A DNA stretch of 64,000 nucleotides from Perca fluviatilis (lineage: Eukaryota > Chordata > Actinopteri > Perciformes > Percidae). Positions 45,534 through 56,885 of this stretch are shown one piece after another. The translations under genes and the position numbers were made by a program. Under the pieces are notes generated by a model. The model saw only the letters and a program-made list of their open reading frames with translations, was not told the DNA's origin and ran no database searches. The stretch's first letter is position 1; every line of letters begins with the position of its first letter. The stretch is from contig NC_053132.1 in the NCBI RefSeq assembly GCF_010015445.1, positions 32,419,001-32,483,000 of the forward strand, given 5' to 3'.

Positions 45534-46212
45534 TGTTATGGTTTCAGCATTTTGCCTTGTGTTTTGTGCTATTTCTGTTGCTTCCTTGTAGTTTTCTGTA
45601 TGTTGTATGTATGTTTTTGTTGGTTATTCTGTGTAGGTATTGTGTAGTTTTTGGTTAATTCCTGTGTTCTCTGTTCTCCCTTGTGTTGTGTCAAGTTTCT
45701 GTGTTTAGTTGATTTCATGTTTTCTGTCTGTTTTTTGGGTTTCCTGTTTTATTTTGATAGTCTGGTTTTCTGTCCTGTCTTGTCCAATTTACTTCCTGTG
45801 TTTTCCCGCCTTTGTTGATTGTCCTGCCCCGCCCTGATGTGTTTCACCTGTTGTCTCACCTGTTCCTGATTTACTCATTACCTCATGTGTTTAGCTTCTG
45901 TGTTCCCTTTGTGTCTTGTTAGATCGTTTTGTCTTTGCCTTGTCAGTCTGTCTGTATCCTGTTGTTGTGGGTTTCGAATCTTCCTTGTGTTTTTTTTGTT
46001 GTCCTTGTTTCTTGAGATTTTTGGGATTTGGGACTTTGCCTTTTGCCTGCCTGCCTCAGTTTTGGACTCCTTGTGTTTGCTGTTTGCCCTTTGGATCCCT
46101 TTTCTTGGTTTGTTCCCTGCCTTTTGTTAATAAATCCTCAGTTTGAACCTTCTCCTGCCTGCTTGCCTGCTCTACCTGCATTTGGGTCCTCTACCTTCCA
46201 CTCACCATAACA
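45534..46212 (+). repeat. Solo LTR (Ty3/gypsy-like), 679 bp
   Basis: Begins TGTTATGG and ends CCATAACA (TG...CA with an 8-bp inverted terminus). It has a TTAATAAATCC polyadenylation signal near 46128 and a GCATTTGGGTCCTC word near the 3' end. It lies inside the ATT tail of the L2 family B element: ATTATT precedes and follows it. No internal region, so probably formed by LTR recombination. Confidence 0.85.
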
Positions 46213-46969
46213 ATTATTATTAGTATTGTTATTATCTCTCTACTCTTATGGCATTGATATGTGTCTTGGAAGATTAAGGAAGCTGTCTATGAGGAAGAAA
46301 AACATTAAATAACCTGTGACATGTCTACACCAAAGCATACATTATAATGGGCAGTGGAGAGGAAGAGAGTGGGTACGAAGCAGAGAGGAACAGTGAAGGG
46401 TAGTGGTTCGAAACATAGCAACTTGCGTGCACCATTTGTAGTACAATATGTACATATTGGACAATTCCACACCACATGATTTACATTCAGTGCCAATGCA
46501 GGAATTAGTCTGCTCTTCATGCAGTGTCCAACATACTGGCCTGGGGTAGATAAAGGTTTTACTGGCCCATGCAAAAAAGAGGGGAAATTTTTTTTATCTT
46601 CAAATAGTTAATTTATTAATTGGATTTATTATAATGACATTATTCATCCAAAGTCATGTAAAGTCAACTTTGTCAATTCTGCAATATGTGCCAGACATAC
46701 AGAGCAATTGAAAATGTTTCTCTCCGAGCCATGTTGCAATAAGGACATGTACAAGTATAATATAAAAGATAAGTAATATATACAAATAAAGATAAAAAGA
46801 TAAGTTTATGTAAAATGAAAAGATAGGTAATGTATACAATTAAAAACGATAAGTAATATGTACAATACAGTAATTAATTCTAAATGTAAGACAAAAATCG
46901 ACAGTATAGAAAACTAAAGGTAGAGAATGTGGAATATAAATGTGGAATATAAAAGGAAGAGTTCCTGAG
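46213..46969. other. No gene recognised
   Basis: AT-rich. It includes three near copies of GATAAGTAATATGTACAA (about 46768, 46823 and 46849). No coding frame supported. Confidence 0.5.
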
Positions 46970-49900
46970 AACCATGACAACCCAAGTTTGATAATTATTG
47001 AGGTGCAGTGCAATGCGCCCCTCTGTGCTTCCGTTGGAGCAGTCGCCCACTCATAGTCCAATAAGCACTGTGTCTGTCCCCCGGCTCAGATCTGTTAAAT
47101 CAAAGGTAAACAAAAGATGCGCTATACTTAACAACCTAATTGGAATTAAAAGGACTGCAACGATAGAACAAAATAGGAAAATTAGATGTGGACTATTAAA
47201 TATTAGATCTCTGTCTTCTAAAGCAGTATTGGTAAACGATTTCATATCAGATAATAAAATGTATTTATTTTGTCTTACTGAAACATGGCTGGGCCAAGAA
47301 GAATATGTTAGTCTAAATGAAGCCACTCCTCCCAGTCATATTAATACTCAAACTCCTAGAGGCTCAGGCCAAGGAGGGGGAGTTGCAGCCATCTTTGATT
47401 CAAGCCTGTTAATTAATCCTAAACCTAAACTAAAATATAACTCGTTTGAGAGTCTTGTTCTTAATCTTCAACATCCTAAATGGAAAACATTACAGCCAAT
47501 TATATTCGTTGTTATATACAGGGCTCCAGGTCCGTATTCTGAATTTTTATATGAATTCTCAGAGCTTTTATCATGTTTATTCCTTAAATCAAACAAAGTA
47601 CTTATTGTAGGTGATTTTAATATCCATGTGGACGTTGACAATGATAGCCTTAGTACTGCTTTCAACTCATTATTAGATTCAATCGGTTTCAGTCAGAGTG
47701 TGCACAAGGCGAAGCACTGTTTTAACCACACCCTCTACCTTGTGCTGGCATATGGTATTGAAATTGAGGATTTAATAATATTTCCGCAGAATTCGGTATT
47801 ATCAGATCACTCTTTAATTACTTTCGAATTCTTACTACCTGACTATACTAAATTAGATAAAAGCGTCTACACTAGATGCCTATCTGACAGTGCTATAGCT
47901 AAATTTAAGGAAGATATTCCAACAGCACTCTTGACTCTATGTCATGCCTTAACATAACAGAGGACTTTCGCGTTAACCTCAGTCCCTCTCAAATTGATAC
48001 ATTTATAGACGGTGCTACGACCTGCCTACGGACGACTTTAGACTCTTTTGATCCCCTCAAAAAGAAGACGATGAAGCAAAGGAAACTAGCACCTTGGTAT
48101 TACTCCCAAACTCGCAAATTAAAACAAATCTCGCGAAACCTCGAAAGTAAATGGCGTTCCACCAAAGTGGAAGAATCTCGTTTGGATTGGCAAGAAAGGC
48201 TCAAAACCTATAGGAAGGCCCTAAGAAAGGCCAGATCAGACTATTACTCATCACTAATAGAAGAAAATAAGAACAACCCAAGGTTTCTTTTCAGCACTGT
48301 AGCCAGGCTGACAGAGAGTCACAGGTCTACTGAGCCATCTATTCCTCTAGCTCTGAGTAGTGATGACTTCATGAGCTTCTTTAATGATAAAATTATAACA
48401 ATTGGAGATAAAATCTATCACCTTTTGCCCTCAACTTCTAACGGTTCACCTTTAAACGCAGGACCGCTAGAAAGAGACTATTCCCGACATATACTTAGAT
48501 ATCCTCAGCTAAGCCATCTACCTGTCTCTTAGACACCATCCCAACAAGACTACTCAAAGAAGCGTTACCCGTTGTTAACACTTCATTACTAGATATGATC
48601 AATATGTCCTTATTAACAGGTTATGTACCACATACCGTCATTTAAAATAGCTGTGATAAAACCTCTTCTGAAAAAAACCACCCTCGATCCTGAGGTCATA
48701 GCAAACTATAGACCTATATCTAATGTTCCCTTTCTATCCAAGATCCTTGAGAAGGTAGTTGCTAATCAGTTATGTGATTTTCTACATAGCAGTAATTTAT
48801 TTGATGACTTTCAATCAGGATTTAGAAAGAATCATAGCACAGAGACGGCAGTGTTGAAAATTACCAACGACCTTCTAACTGCTGCAGACAAAGGACTTGT
48901 CTCCATTCTTGTTTTACTAGATCTTAGTGCTGCATTTGACACTATTGACCATTCAATCCTGTTACAGAGATTGGAACACTTAGTTGGCATTAAAGGAATT
49001 GCACTAAGCTGGTTTTAGTCCTATTTCTCTGATCGATCTCAATTTGTTAATGTTAATGATAAATCCTCCAAGTACGCTAAAGTTAGCCATGGCGTTCCAC
49101 AAGGCTCAGTGCTTGGACCAATTCTATTCTCCTTATATATGCTTCCTCTTGGTAATATTATTAGGAAACACTCAATTAACTTTCACTGTTATGCGGATGA
49201 CACCCAATTATATCTGTCAATCAAACCAGAAGAAATCAGTCAGCTAGCTAAACTTCAAGTGTGCATTAAAGATATAAAATCCTGGATGACCTATCATTTT
49301 CTGATGTTAAACTCTAACAAAACTGAAGTTATTGTGCTGGGCCCTAAACACCTCCGAACCTCATTATCTAAAGACATAGCTACTCTGGATCATATTGCCC
49401 TGGCCTCCAGCACTACTGTCAGAAATCTAGGGGTTATTTTTGATCAGGATATATCCTTTAACGCCCATCTAAAACAAACCTCAAGAACAGCCTTTTTGCA
49501 TCTTCGTAACATTGCCAAAATTAGGAATATCCTGTCTCAAAACGACGCTGAAAAACTAGTCCATGCATTCGTTACTTCCAGGCTGGACTATTGTAATTCC
49601 CTACTGTCAGGTTGCTCAAATAAGTCCCTTAAGACTCCCCAGCTGACCCAGAATGCTGCAGCGCGTGTTCTCACAAGAACTAAGAAAAGAGATCATATTT
49701 CTCCTGTATTAGCTTCTCTGCATTGGCTTCCTGTAAAATCCAGGATTGAATTTAAAATCCTTCTCCTGACCTACAAAGATCTAAATGGTCAAGCACCATC
49801 ATATCTAGAAGAGCTCCTAATACGTTATTGTCCCACTAGAGCACTGCGCTCCCAGAATGCAGAGTTACTTGTGGTACCTAGAGTCTCTAAAAGCAGAATG

Positions 49901-50641
49901 GGAGCCAGAGCCTTCAGTTATCAGGCTCCTCTCCTATGGAACCAGCTCCCAATCTGGGTTCGGGGGGCAGAAACTGTCACCACATTTAAGAATGAACTTA
50001 AAACTCTCCTATTTAATAAAGCTTATAGTTAAGGAATGAGGAATTGCAGCGTCCGCCTAACCCGGCCCACCTGCTTCTCTTCATAGTCGTCAGAGTAACA
50101 AAAGTAGAGGGAGGCAGGCCAGCACAGCCCAATCCGGCAGGGGAGAGTTCCAAGCCCAAACAGGCTACCTCTCCTTTTGACCTGTCTCTCTTAGTTATGC
50201 TGTTATAGTTCTAGACTGCCGGGGGAATTCCTTCCTTTGACACACTGAGCTCTTCTCTCCTCACCCTTTCTATTACCATTTGTGTGCATCCCGTCCCAGA
50301 AATGCTTGTTATTAATCCTAGCTTCTGGGGAGTTTACTCCCCGGAGTCCTTATGTTTTTCTTCACCCAGCGTATTTCTTTGGAGAATGTTGGCACCAAGA
50401 TCCTGGTTGCAGCTGTCGCCGTGGTCCTGCTGCACTCCCTGCTAAACTCTGCGGTGCCCTGCAGTGTCATGCTGCGTCCTGCTGAACCCTGCTGCTTACT
50501 GCTACGTCCATCCATGCTCTGCTGGGCCATGCTACATCCTGTAACGCCCTGCAGCGCCCTGATATGACATGAACTACTATGACTACCATTTGAAGTCACT
50601 GTTCCATTATTAATGTGACTATTATTGCCACTGTTCATCAC

Positions 50642-50642
<1 letters not shown>
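46970..50642 (+). mobile_element. L2 family A LINE, second copy, 5'-truncated
   Basis: Begins at the ORF1-ORF2 junction (ACCATGACAACCCAAGTTTG, equivalent to 35601) and continues through ORF2 into the 3' UTR. It is then interrupted by a minus-strand L2, and its 3' UTR resumes at about 52281-52458. It retains about 400 bp of ORF2 that the copy at 34460 lacks. Confidence 0.93.
46998..50032 (+). pseudogene. L2 family A ORF2, second copy
   Basis: The endonuclease is open for 319 codons (46998-47957) with CGLLNIRSLSSKAVLVNDFI, FCLTETWLGQEEYVSLNEAT, VLIVGDFNIHVDVDND and LSDHSLITFEF. After a frameshift near 47940 comes the linker RKLAPWYYSQTRKLKQISRN. The RT spans 48623-50032 with [31 protein letters not shown], a TAG at 49016, [18 protein letters not shown] and [11 protein letters not shown] (YADD 49190-49201), ending [11 protein letters not shown]. 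It is more complete than the first copy but still broken by at least two frameshifts and two stops. Confidence 0.92.
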
Positions 50643-50689
<47 letters not shown>

Positions 50690-50690
50690 T
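50643..50690. repeat. (TAA)n microsatellite, tail of the minus-strand L2
   Basis: About 16 TAA units where the 3' end of the inserted LINE meets the interrupted copy. Confidence 0.95.
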
Positions 50691-50884
50691 TAAGTTTATT
50701 TGATATAGCACCTTTCACAGACAGAATCACAAAGTGCTTCACAAGATAAAAATTTGTACAAAACATAGTGAATTATACAACAATAAAGATAAAAGAATAA
50801 AAACAGTCATTAAAAGGCAACATTTTACATAAATGAATCAAAAGCAAATTTAAACAAGTGCGTCTTCAGCTGCTTTTAAAAGCT

Positions 50885-52260
50885 TCAACAGAGACTGCAG
50901 AACGTAAGGCAATAGGGCGACGCATTCCACAGGTTTGGACCCCCCCCCGCTTCAAAGGAACGGTCACCTCTAGTCTTTAAACGGGTGCGTGGGACAACCA
51001 GTAATCCCTGGTTAGAAGACCTGAGGGGCCTATTTGTAGTGTATGAATGGAGCAGGTCCGAGATATACGCTGGAGCCTGACCATGCAAAGGTTTATAAGT
51101 CAGAACCAAAACTTTAAATTTGATCCTGTAGTTAATCGGAAGCCAATGTAATGAGTATAAAACTGGAGTAATGTGTGACATCCTGCTAGACCTGGTTAGC
51201 AGCCTTGCAGCAGAATTCTGGACTAGTTGTAAACGGTCCTGTGATGATTTGCTGAGACAGGTGAAAATAGAGTTGCAGTAGTCAAGCCGAGATGAAATAA
51301 AAGCATGAATAATCATCTCAAGCTCAGAATGTGAAACAGTTCCTCTAATTTTGGCAATGTTTCTTAATTGAAAGAAACATGTGCGGGTCAGAGATTTAAT
51401 ATGTTGATCCAAGTACATGTTATTATCAAACATTACACCAAGATTTTTCAGTTTGGACTGAACAGCTGAGGACAAGGAGCCCAGCAGCTGACTAATCTTC
51501 GAAACTATAGGGTCCGGAGCAACAATAATGACTTCGGTCTTATTTTCATTGAGCTGTAGAAAGTTGTTTGCCGCCAGTCCCTCTAATCAAATTGAAACAT
51601 CTAAGCAATTTCAACACTTTGTCAGTGTCTTCTGGCTCAAAAGAGACATACAGCTGGATGTCATCTGCATATAAGTGATAAGAAATATCTCCAACTTGGC
51701 TAATTATATGTCCCAGGGGGAGCATGTACAATGCAAATAAAAGCAGACCTAACACAGAGCCCTGCGGAACCCCACAGGAAAGGGCCGCGGTTTCTGAGTA
51801 ATAGGGGCCAAGATACAACGAGAAACTTCTGTCTGATAGATATGAGGTGAACCAATCCAGGGCGCTTCCTGAGATACCAACCCAATGCTTAAGTCTTTCA
51901 AGCATGATGTTATGATCCACTGTATCAAAAGCGGCACTAAGATCCAGCAGCACCAAAACAGAGCATTGACCCTTGTCAGAGGACATTAATAAATCGTTGG
52001 ACACTCTAAGAAGAGCATTCAGAACAGTAGTGAGCTGTTTAGCAACAATTTTTTCTATAATTTTGGAGATAAAAGGTATTTTCAAAATGGGCCTATAATT
52101 TTCCGGCAGTGATGTATCCAGGTTGGTTTTCTTTAAAAGTGGCTGCACACATGCATGTTTAAAATATAAAGGGACACAACCAGATTGCAGAGAGCTGTTG
52201 AGTATAGCGAGAACCCAAGTACTCACAGACCCAAGAACATTTTTAAATAATGAAGTTAAT
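50885..52260 (-). pseudogene. L2 family C reverse transcriptase remnant
   Basis: Minus-strand [93 protein letters not shown] and HLYADDIQLYVSF (catalytic Asp pair). A frameshift follows near 51550, then [31 protein letters not shown] and LHWLPINYRIKFKVLVLTYK. The FQSGFR-type block normally before ALLRVSND is deleted. No endonuclease. Confidence 0.9.
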
Positions 52261-52280
52261 GAAGTTTTTAATAATGAAGA

Positions 52281-52458
52281 AGCTGGCACCGTCAGACACC
52301 GCCTACCAAGAGCCTGGGTCTGTCCGAGGTTTCTTCCCAAGAGGGAGTTTTTCCTCGCCATTGTCACACTGCTTGCTCTTGAGGGAATTACTGTAATTGC
52401 TGGAATTGTTGGGGCTTTGTAAATTATAGAGTGTGGTCTAGACCTGTTCTATCTGTAA
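52281..52458 (+). mobile_element. L2 family A second copy, 3' UTR continuation
   Basis: GGCACCGTCAGACACCGCCT through TTGGGGCTTTGTAAATTATAG corresponds to 38926-39066 of the first copy. The final GAATT tail is missing. Confidence 0.9.
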
Positions 52459-52840
52459 AGGGGAGGGGAGAATGGATTTTATATTAGCCATGACAAGCCT
52501 TTCGAAGCACTTCATGATCATGGGGGAGTGGATGGAGATGGCTTCTTTGAACAGGTTTGATGGTGGTGGCTTTGAAGCACGATGGAAAAACAGCCCAAAT
52601 CTGATGTCTGTGAAGACATCTTTGAGCTCCTTTGCACATTCCTTCAGCACACGACCAGGGATGTTGTCTGGACCTGTTGTCTGGACCTGCAGCCTTGCTG
52701 TTCTCAGGCCAGCTGTATCCCCAGCTTTGAAGGCTGCATTCCTTGCCCTCAATAGCCTGTGGACCTCTGCTGTCAGCCATGGCTTCTGGTTAGCCCGGGT
52801 TGTGATGGTTTGGGTGGTGGTTACATGTAGGAAGTAACAG
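52459..52840 (-). mobile_element. Rex1-like LINE fragment, minus strand
   Basis: Minus-strand frames contain KAAGPDNIPGRVLKECAKEL, KDVFTDI and MIMKCFERLVMANIKSI, the stretch from the RT entry to the SFERLV-type block of Rex1/CR1 LINEs. Truncated at both ends. Confidence 0.75.
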
Positions 52841-52983
52841 TGTCTGAATACTCCTCAATGTCTTTATTGTTGTTGTAGGTAGCTGCTTGCTTAGGGGGCA
52901 TTGGGTCACTTAACAATTTATATGCAGGGACATATTTATGTCCGTTAAAAACTTGTCTATCAAATTTCAGCTGCCTACATCCA

Positions 52984-53538
52984 ACCTTTTTTTTTTCAGA
53001 TTAGACATTTCATTCAGAATCAGTACCTTGTCCTCCGGAAACATTAATTGACACACTCCTCACTTTAGACCCTGATTGGAAAAGGATTATTTCATACATC
53101 TATGACTCCATGGTGTCTGTCAGCTTCGTTTTCCCCTATCATACTAGACATTCATGGGAGAAGGATTTGGGGCTTAGCATTGATGATGAACAGTGGGGCA
53201 ATATTCTTGATCTTGTTCATAATTCTTCAATTTTCGCCCGACATGGGTTCCAAAATTATACATTGGATTCATTACACTAACTACTACACTAATTGTCAAA
53301 AATACACCCAGATGTTCAAGATGTCTATAACAGATGTGGTCAATCCCCTGCAAATCTTCTACATATGTTTTGGCCATGCCCAAAACTAACAAGCTATTGG
53401 TCCAAAATTGTTGACACACTGCAAATAACTTGCAATATTGTCATAGCTCCAAATCCCCTCTCTGACATTTTTGGTATCTCAATGGATGAGGGCCTTTTGG
53501 CTATGTCTCAACATGCTATTTTTATGGGTTTGACGTGT
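52984..53538 (+). mobile_element. L1-clade LINE, ORF2 C-terminal fragment (left part)
   Basis: Translation across shifted frames gives ETLIDTLLTLDPDWKRIISY, WEKDLGLSIDDEQWGNILDL, SSIFARHGFQNYTLD and NRCGQSPANLLHMFWPCPKL (the Cys-rich C-terminal segment of fish L1 ORF2), followed by TSYWSKIVDTLQ. It is interrupted at about 53538 by a solo LTR and resumes at 54105. Confidence 0.75.
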
Positions 53539-53539
53539 T

Positions 53540-54104
53540 TTGTCTTATTTTGGTAATCTGTTTTTTCTGTTTTGTATTTGTATTTGTTGCCCTGTTTCCT
53601 GTTTTATTTTGACGGTCTTGTTTTCTGTCTTGTCTTGTTTTACTTCCTGTGCTTTCCCGCCCTTGTGATTTCCCTAATGTGTTTCACCTGTTTCCCAGCC
53701 TTGTGTCACCTGTGTTGTGTTTCCTCGACAGTGTATTTAGTCTTTGTCTTCCCCCTGTCCGGTGTCAGATCATTTGTGTGTCTTGTCGAGAGTTTGTAGT
53801 CTTGTGTGTTTTTGTGTTTGCTCGTGCCTGTCGTGTCTTTCCTGTCTCCCAGTGTCAGTTCATGTCTGGTTCTTTGCTTCCTGGATTTCCTTTGTTCTTA
53901 AGTTTCTGGTTTGTTTCTGCTCTTGTTTTTTGGATTCCTTGTTTTTGTTTTCTACACTCTGGATTAGTTTTTTGCCTGCCGCTTTCAGGACTCCCTTTGT
54001 TAATTTGTACTTTGTTTTAATGGACTAATAAATCTTCCACCTCAAACTTTCTCCTGCCTGCCTGCTCTCTGCCTTTGGGTCCTCAACTTCCCTGAACTTT
54101 AACA
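53540..54104 (+). repeat. Solo LTR, second, related family
   Basis: Shares the 3' part with the solo LTR at 45534: TTTCCTGTTTTATTTTGA, a TTCACCTGT word, AATAAATC near 54025, TTTGGGTCCTC, ending TTTAACA at 54104. The left boundary is uncertain by some bases. It separates two parts of an L1 coding region. Confidence 0.7.
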
Positions 54105-54335
54105 GTTTTGGCCTTTAGTACCTTGTTAGCCAGATGCCTAATCCTCTTCACCTGGAAAAACGTCCTGCCCCCATCTTATGGTTGATGGATGAAGGAGGTT
54201 CTGTACAATGTGAAGCTGGAGAAGCTGAGATTTTCACTTAGAGGTTCTCCAAATGAATTTGAAAAAATATGGAAACCTTTTATTTTAACTTTAATTGAAA
54301 CCCTAGATGTCATACCGGATGAACCAAACTGAAAA
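54105..54335 (+). mobile_element. L1-clade LINE, ORF2 C-terminus (right part)
   Basis: VLAFSTLLARCLILFTWKN, EVLYNVKLEKLRFSLRGSP and FEKIWKPFILTLIETLD continue the L1 ORF2 C-terminus from before the solo LTR. Confidence 0.75.
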
Positions 54336-54680
54336 ACTGTAGTGATAGAAAAGTAAAGAATGTTGATGAGGAGAGTGTTAATTCAGCTCAATCAGCTTTT
54401 TTGTTCTTATTTTTTTATTATTACATGTTGCCATTTCGTTTGAAGTCTCTTCCCTTCCTGTTATTGCTTTTTTTAATGAAAGCATTCTTTTCCTTTACAT
54501 AACTCTGTTGTTTTAACATTATACACGTTAATTAAAAAAAATTGTTGCTTGTTGCCTGAGGCTGAACGGAGGGGGGGAAAAAACAGGTAAAATATGTGAG
54601 CATAGTGCTTTGGCTTTATGTGTTACTTTGGCAACTTGTAACTTCTGATGTTATTTTCAATAAAAACAATTTTTTTAATG
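54336..54680. other. No gene recognised
   Basis: AT-rich, probably the L1 3' UTR and intron. Confidence 0.4.
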
Positions 54681-54905
54681 GGGGTGGCAGTAGCTCACTT
54701 CGTAGGGAGTTGGGTTGGGAAATGGAGGGTCGCTGTTTCATGTCCCCGTACGGACCAAAGTACGGAGTGTGGACTGTTAGCAGGAGAGGTGCCAGTTCCC
54801 CTCCTAGGCACTGCCAAGGTGCCCTTGAGCAAGGCACCAAACCCCCCACTGCTCGGGGCACCTGTCCAGCAGTCTCTATGGCAAGCCCTTGGAGCATTGA
54901 TTCCA
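54681..54905 (+). mobile_element. tRNA-derived SINE, V-SINE type
   Basis: GGTGGCAGTAGCTCACTTCG (box A region) and GTTTCATGTCC (degenerate box B) make up the tRNA head. CCCTTGAGCAAGGCACCAAA followed by CCCCCCACTGCTCGGGGC is the conserved central domain of V-SINEs. Transcription by Pol III is expected for the family. Confidence 0.85.
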
Positions 54906-54929
54906 TATCCTTGATATCAGATGTCAAGT

Positions 54930-55660
54930 TCTTCCACTAGTTGGCTTTTGGTCAATACTAGTTGGACACTTGTTTGTACTAGTTGGATATTTTGTCTTCC
55001 TACTTGAACAAAATCTTTTACTTGTCACTTGTTTTCAGCCGCTAGTGGAACATTTCTCTAACTAGTTGCAGCAGAAGACTTAGTAGTGAGGCAGCGTACT
55101 AGTAGCACCAAAGACCAAACTAGTCAGCTCTTTGACGCACTAGTTGTCCTGTGGACCGAACTAGTAACACTAAAAGCCCAGTAGTTAACTAGTGAGCTGC
55201 AAAAGCTGACATTTTAACTAGTAAACATGAATTCCATTTACCAGTGAGCTAAATCTCTCCGCACTAGTTAATTAGTGAGAGCCAAAATGTCTTATTAGTT
55301 AACTATTTAAGGCAAAAATGTTTACTAGTTAGCAAGTTGAAGCCTCAAAGGCCTACTAGTGACACTAGTGAGATACATTTTGGCATTACTAGTTAACTGG
55401 TGTGGTCCAAAATGTTTACTAGTTAACTAGTGAAAGCCAAAATGCTTACTAGTAAACTAGTTGAAGCCACCGTTGACCTTACTGGTTAACTTGTGAGCAT
55501 CAAAATATTTACTAGTTAACTAGTAATGTTCAAAAAGCCTACTAGTGACACTAGTGAGAGACATTTGCACTTTACAAGTTAACTAGTGTGGTCCAAAATG
55601 TTTACTAGTCAACTAATGAAAGCCAAAGTGCTTACTTGTTAACTAGTAGCCCACAATGCT
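54930..55660. repeat. ACTAGT-rich self-complementary minisatellite array
   Basis: I count about 26 ACTAGT hexamers in ~730 bp. The recurrent unit is TTTACTAGTTAACTAGTG followed by AAAGCCAAAATG, whose core ACTAGTTAACTAGT is a perfect palindrome. A higher-order period of 186 bp is visible (GCCTACTAGTGACACTAGTG at 55351 and at 55537). No coding. Confidence 0.93.
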
Positions 55661-55924
55661 GATGAAGAGGTGAGGACAAGGGGCTTTAAGGCTTTCTATT
55701 GGCTCTTGAGTAAGTTCTAGCTAAAGTTTAACCCTCTAAAGACTGAAGAGCTTTATGTGTTGATACCGACAGCTCCTTAATACACTATCCAGGGGAAAAC
55801 ATGACATATTTCTTTATATTAACCACTGTATTTTTCTTTTTTGACTTTTTCACAGTAAAACACAAATATGCAATCATTTGTATTCCATTAATCATGATCA
55901 TTAATAAGGACAAAAATTAACAAA
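55661..55924. other. No gene recognised
   Basis: AT-rich spacer between the array and the inverted-repeat element. Confidence 0.4.
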
Positions 55925-56885
55925 ATTAATTGGTAATAATAATGGTACATGAATTGTCATGCTTTCTCATGCATGACTTCATGCATGAGAAAGCATGAAT
56001 TCATTTATGTAGTACTTCATGAACTATCATTAATATACAAGGATTAATACTATCTCATTCATGACTTAATTAATGCAGGAACACTACGTTAATTAATGCA
56101 TCAAATAAGGTGTTCTGTTTTATTAATGATGTTAATGTCTTCTTCATAGGTACATCTGTAGTTAAAGTAACAGGCTCAACAAGCTGAATTGTAGTGTTGT
56201 AATCATGATTAACTAAACATTACTTCTTCATTACTTCATCATGTTTGAGGCCCTTCAAATAAAGTGCTTACCTCAAACTCAAGACATTTCTGGTGTGCAG
56301 ACACTTAGAAGTTAGTAAAAAGTAAAATTCATAAATATCCTATTTGGGTGAGTATTGTTCTTAGACATTACTGTTTAAGTGCCTTATGATGTTGTGAATA
56401 AAGCAACTACAAAAATGTATCTGCAGTGTACTGTGTTTTGTGTCAATGTAGTGACCTCAGTATCATTTTACCACCCCACTCCTTTAATTCTTAATACATT
56501 TAATTTGATGCCACCATTAATCATATCTTATTTATCAATGTTCAAAATTTATCAAAGATGTACCAGGTGAGCACTTTAATTGAAGGTCCACAAACATGAT
56601 GAAGAAGTAATGTTTAGTCAACAATGATTACAACACTATAATTCTTCCGAATATATGTACACTGCTATGATTTGAAGAAGACATGAACATAATTAATAAA
56701 TCACAAATCATGATGATTCAAATACCTTAATTGATGCATTAATTAACATTGTTTCTGTAATAAGTTATGTATGAGATACTATTAATCCTTGTATATTACT
56801 GATGGTTCATGTAGTACTTCATGCTTTTTCATGCATGAATTCATGATAATCCATGTACCATTATTATAAAGTGTTACCAATTAAT
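55925..56885. mobile_element. Fold-back/MITE-like element with ~320-350-bp inverted arms
   Basis: Left arm 55925-56274 and right arm 56565-56885 are reverse complements with scattered differences. Shared words are AATTAATTGGTAA, AATGGTACATG, ATACAAGGATTAATA, AGTGTTGTAATCAT, GACTAAACATTACTTCTTCA (with A/G variation) and AAAGTGCT. The spacer is 290 bp. No coding capacity. Superfamily not assigned. Confidence 0.88.
55957..55998. repeat. Perfect 20-bp palindrome arms with 2-nt loop
   Basis: TCATGCTTTCTCATGCATGA, then CT, then its exact reverse complement. It lies inside the left arm only; the right arm has a single version of the sequence. Confidence 0.97.

Larger units (their letters stand above)
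50643..52280 (-). mobile_element. L2-type LINE (family C), minus strand, nested in L2 family A
   Basis: 5'-truncated element inserted into the 3' UTR of the copy starting at 46970; that copy's 3' UTR stops near 50642 and resumes near 52281 with GGCACCGTCAGACACCGCCT. The (TAA)n run is the tail. Confidence 0.9.

Noticed and set aside
45885..46210. Cys/Phe/Leu-rich frames suggesting membrane proteins
   Set aside because: They lie in a T-rich LTR. The same composition gives similar frames at 53572-54028 in the second LTR.
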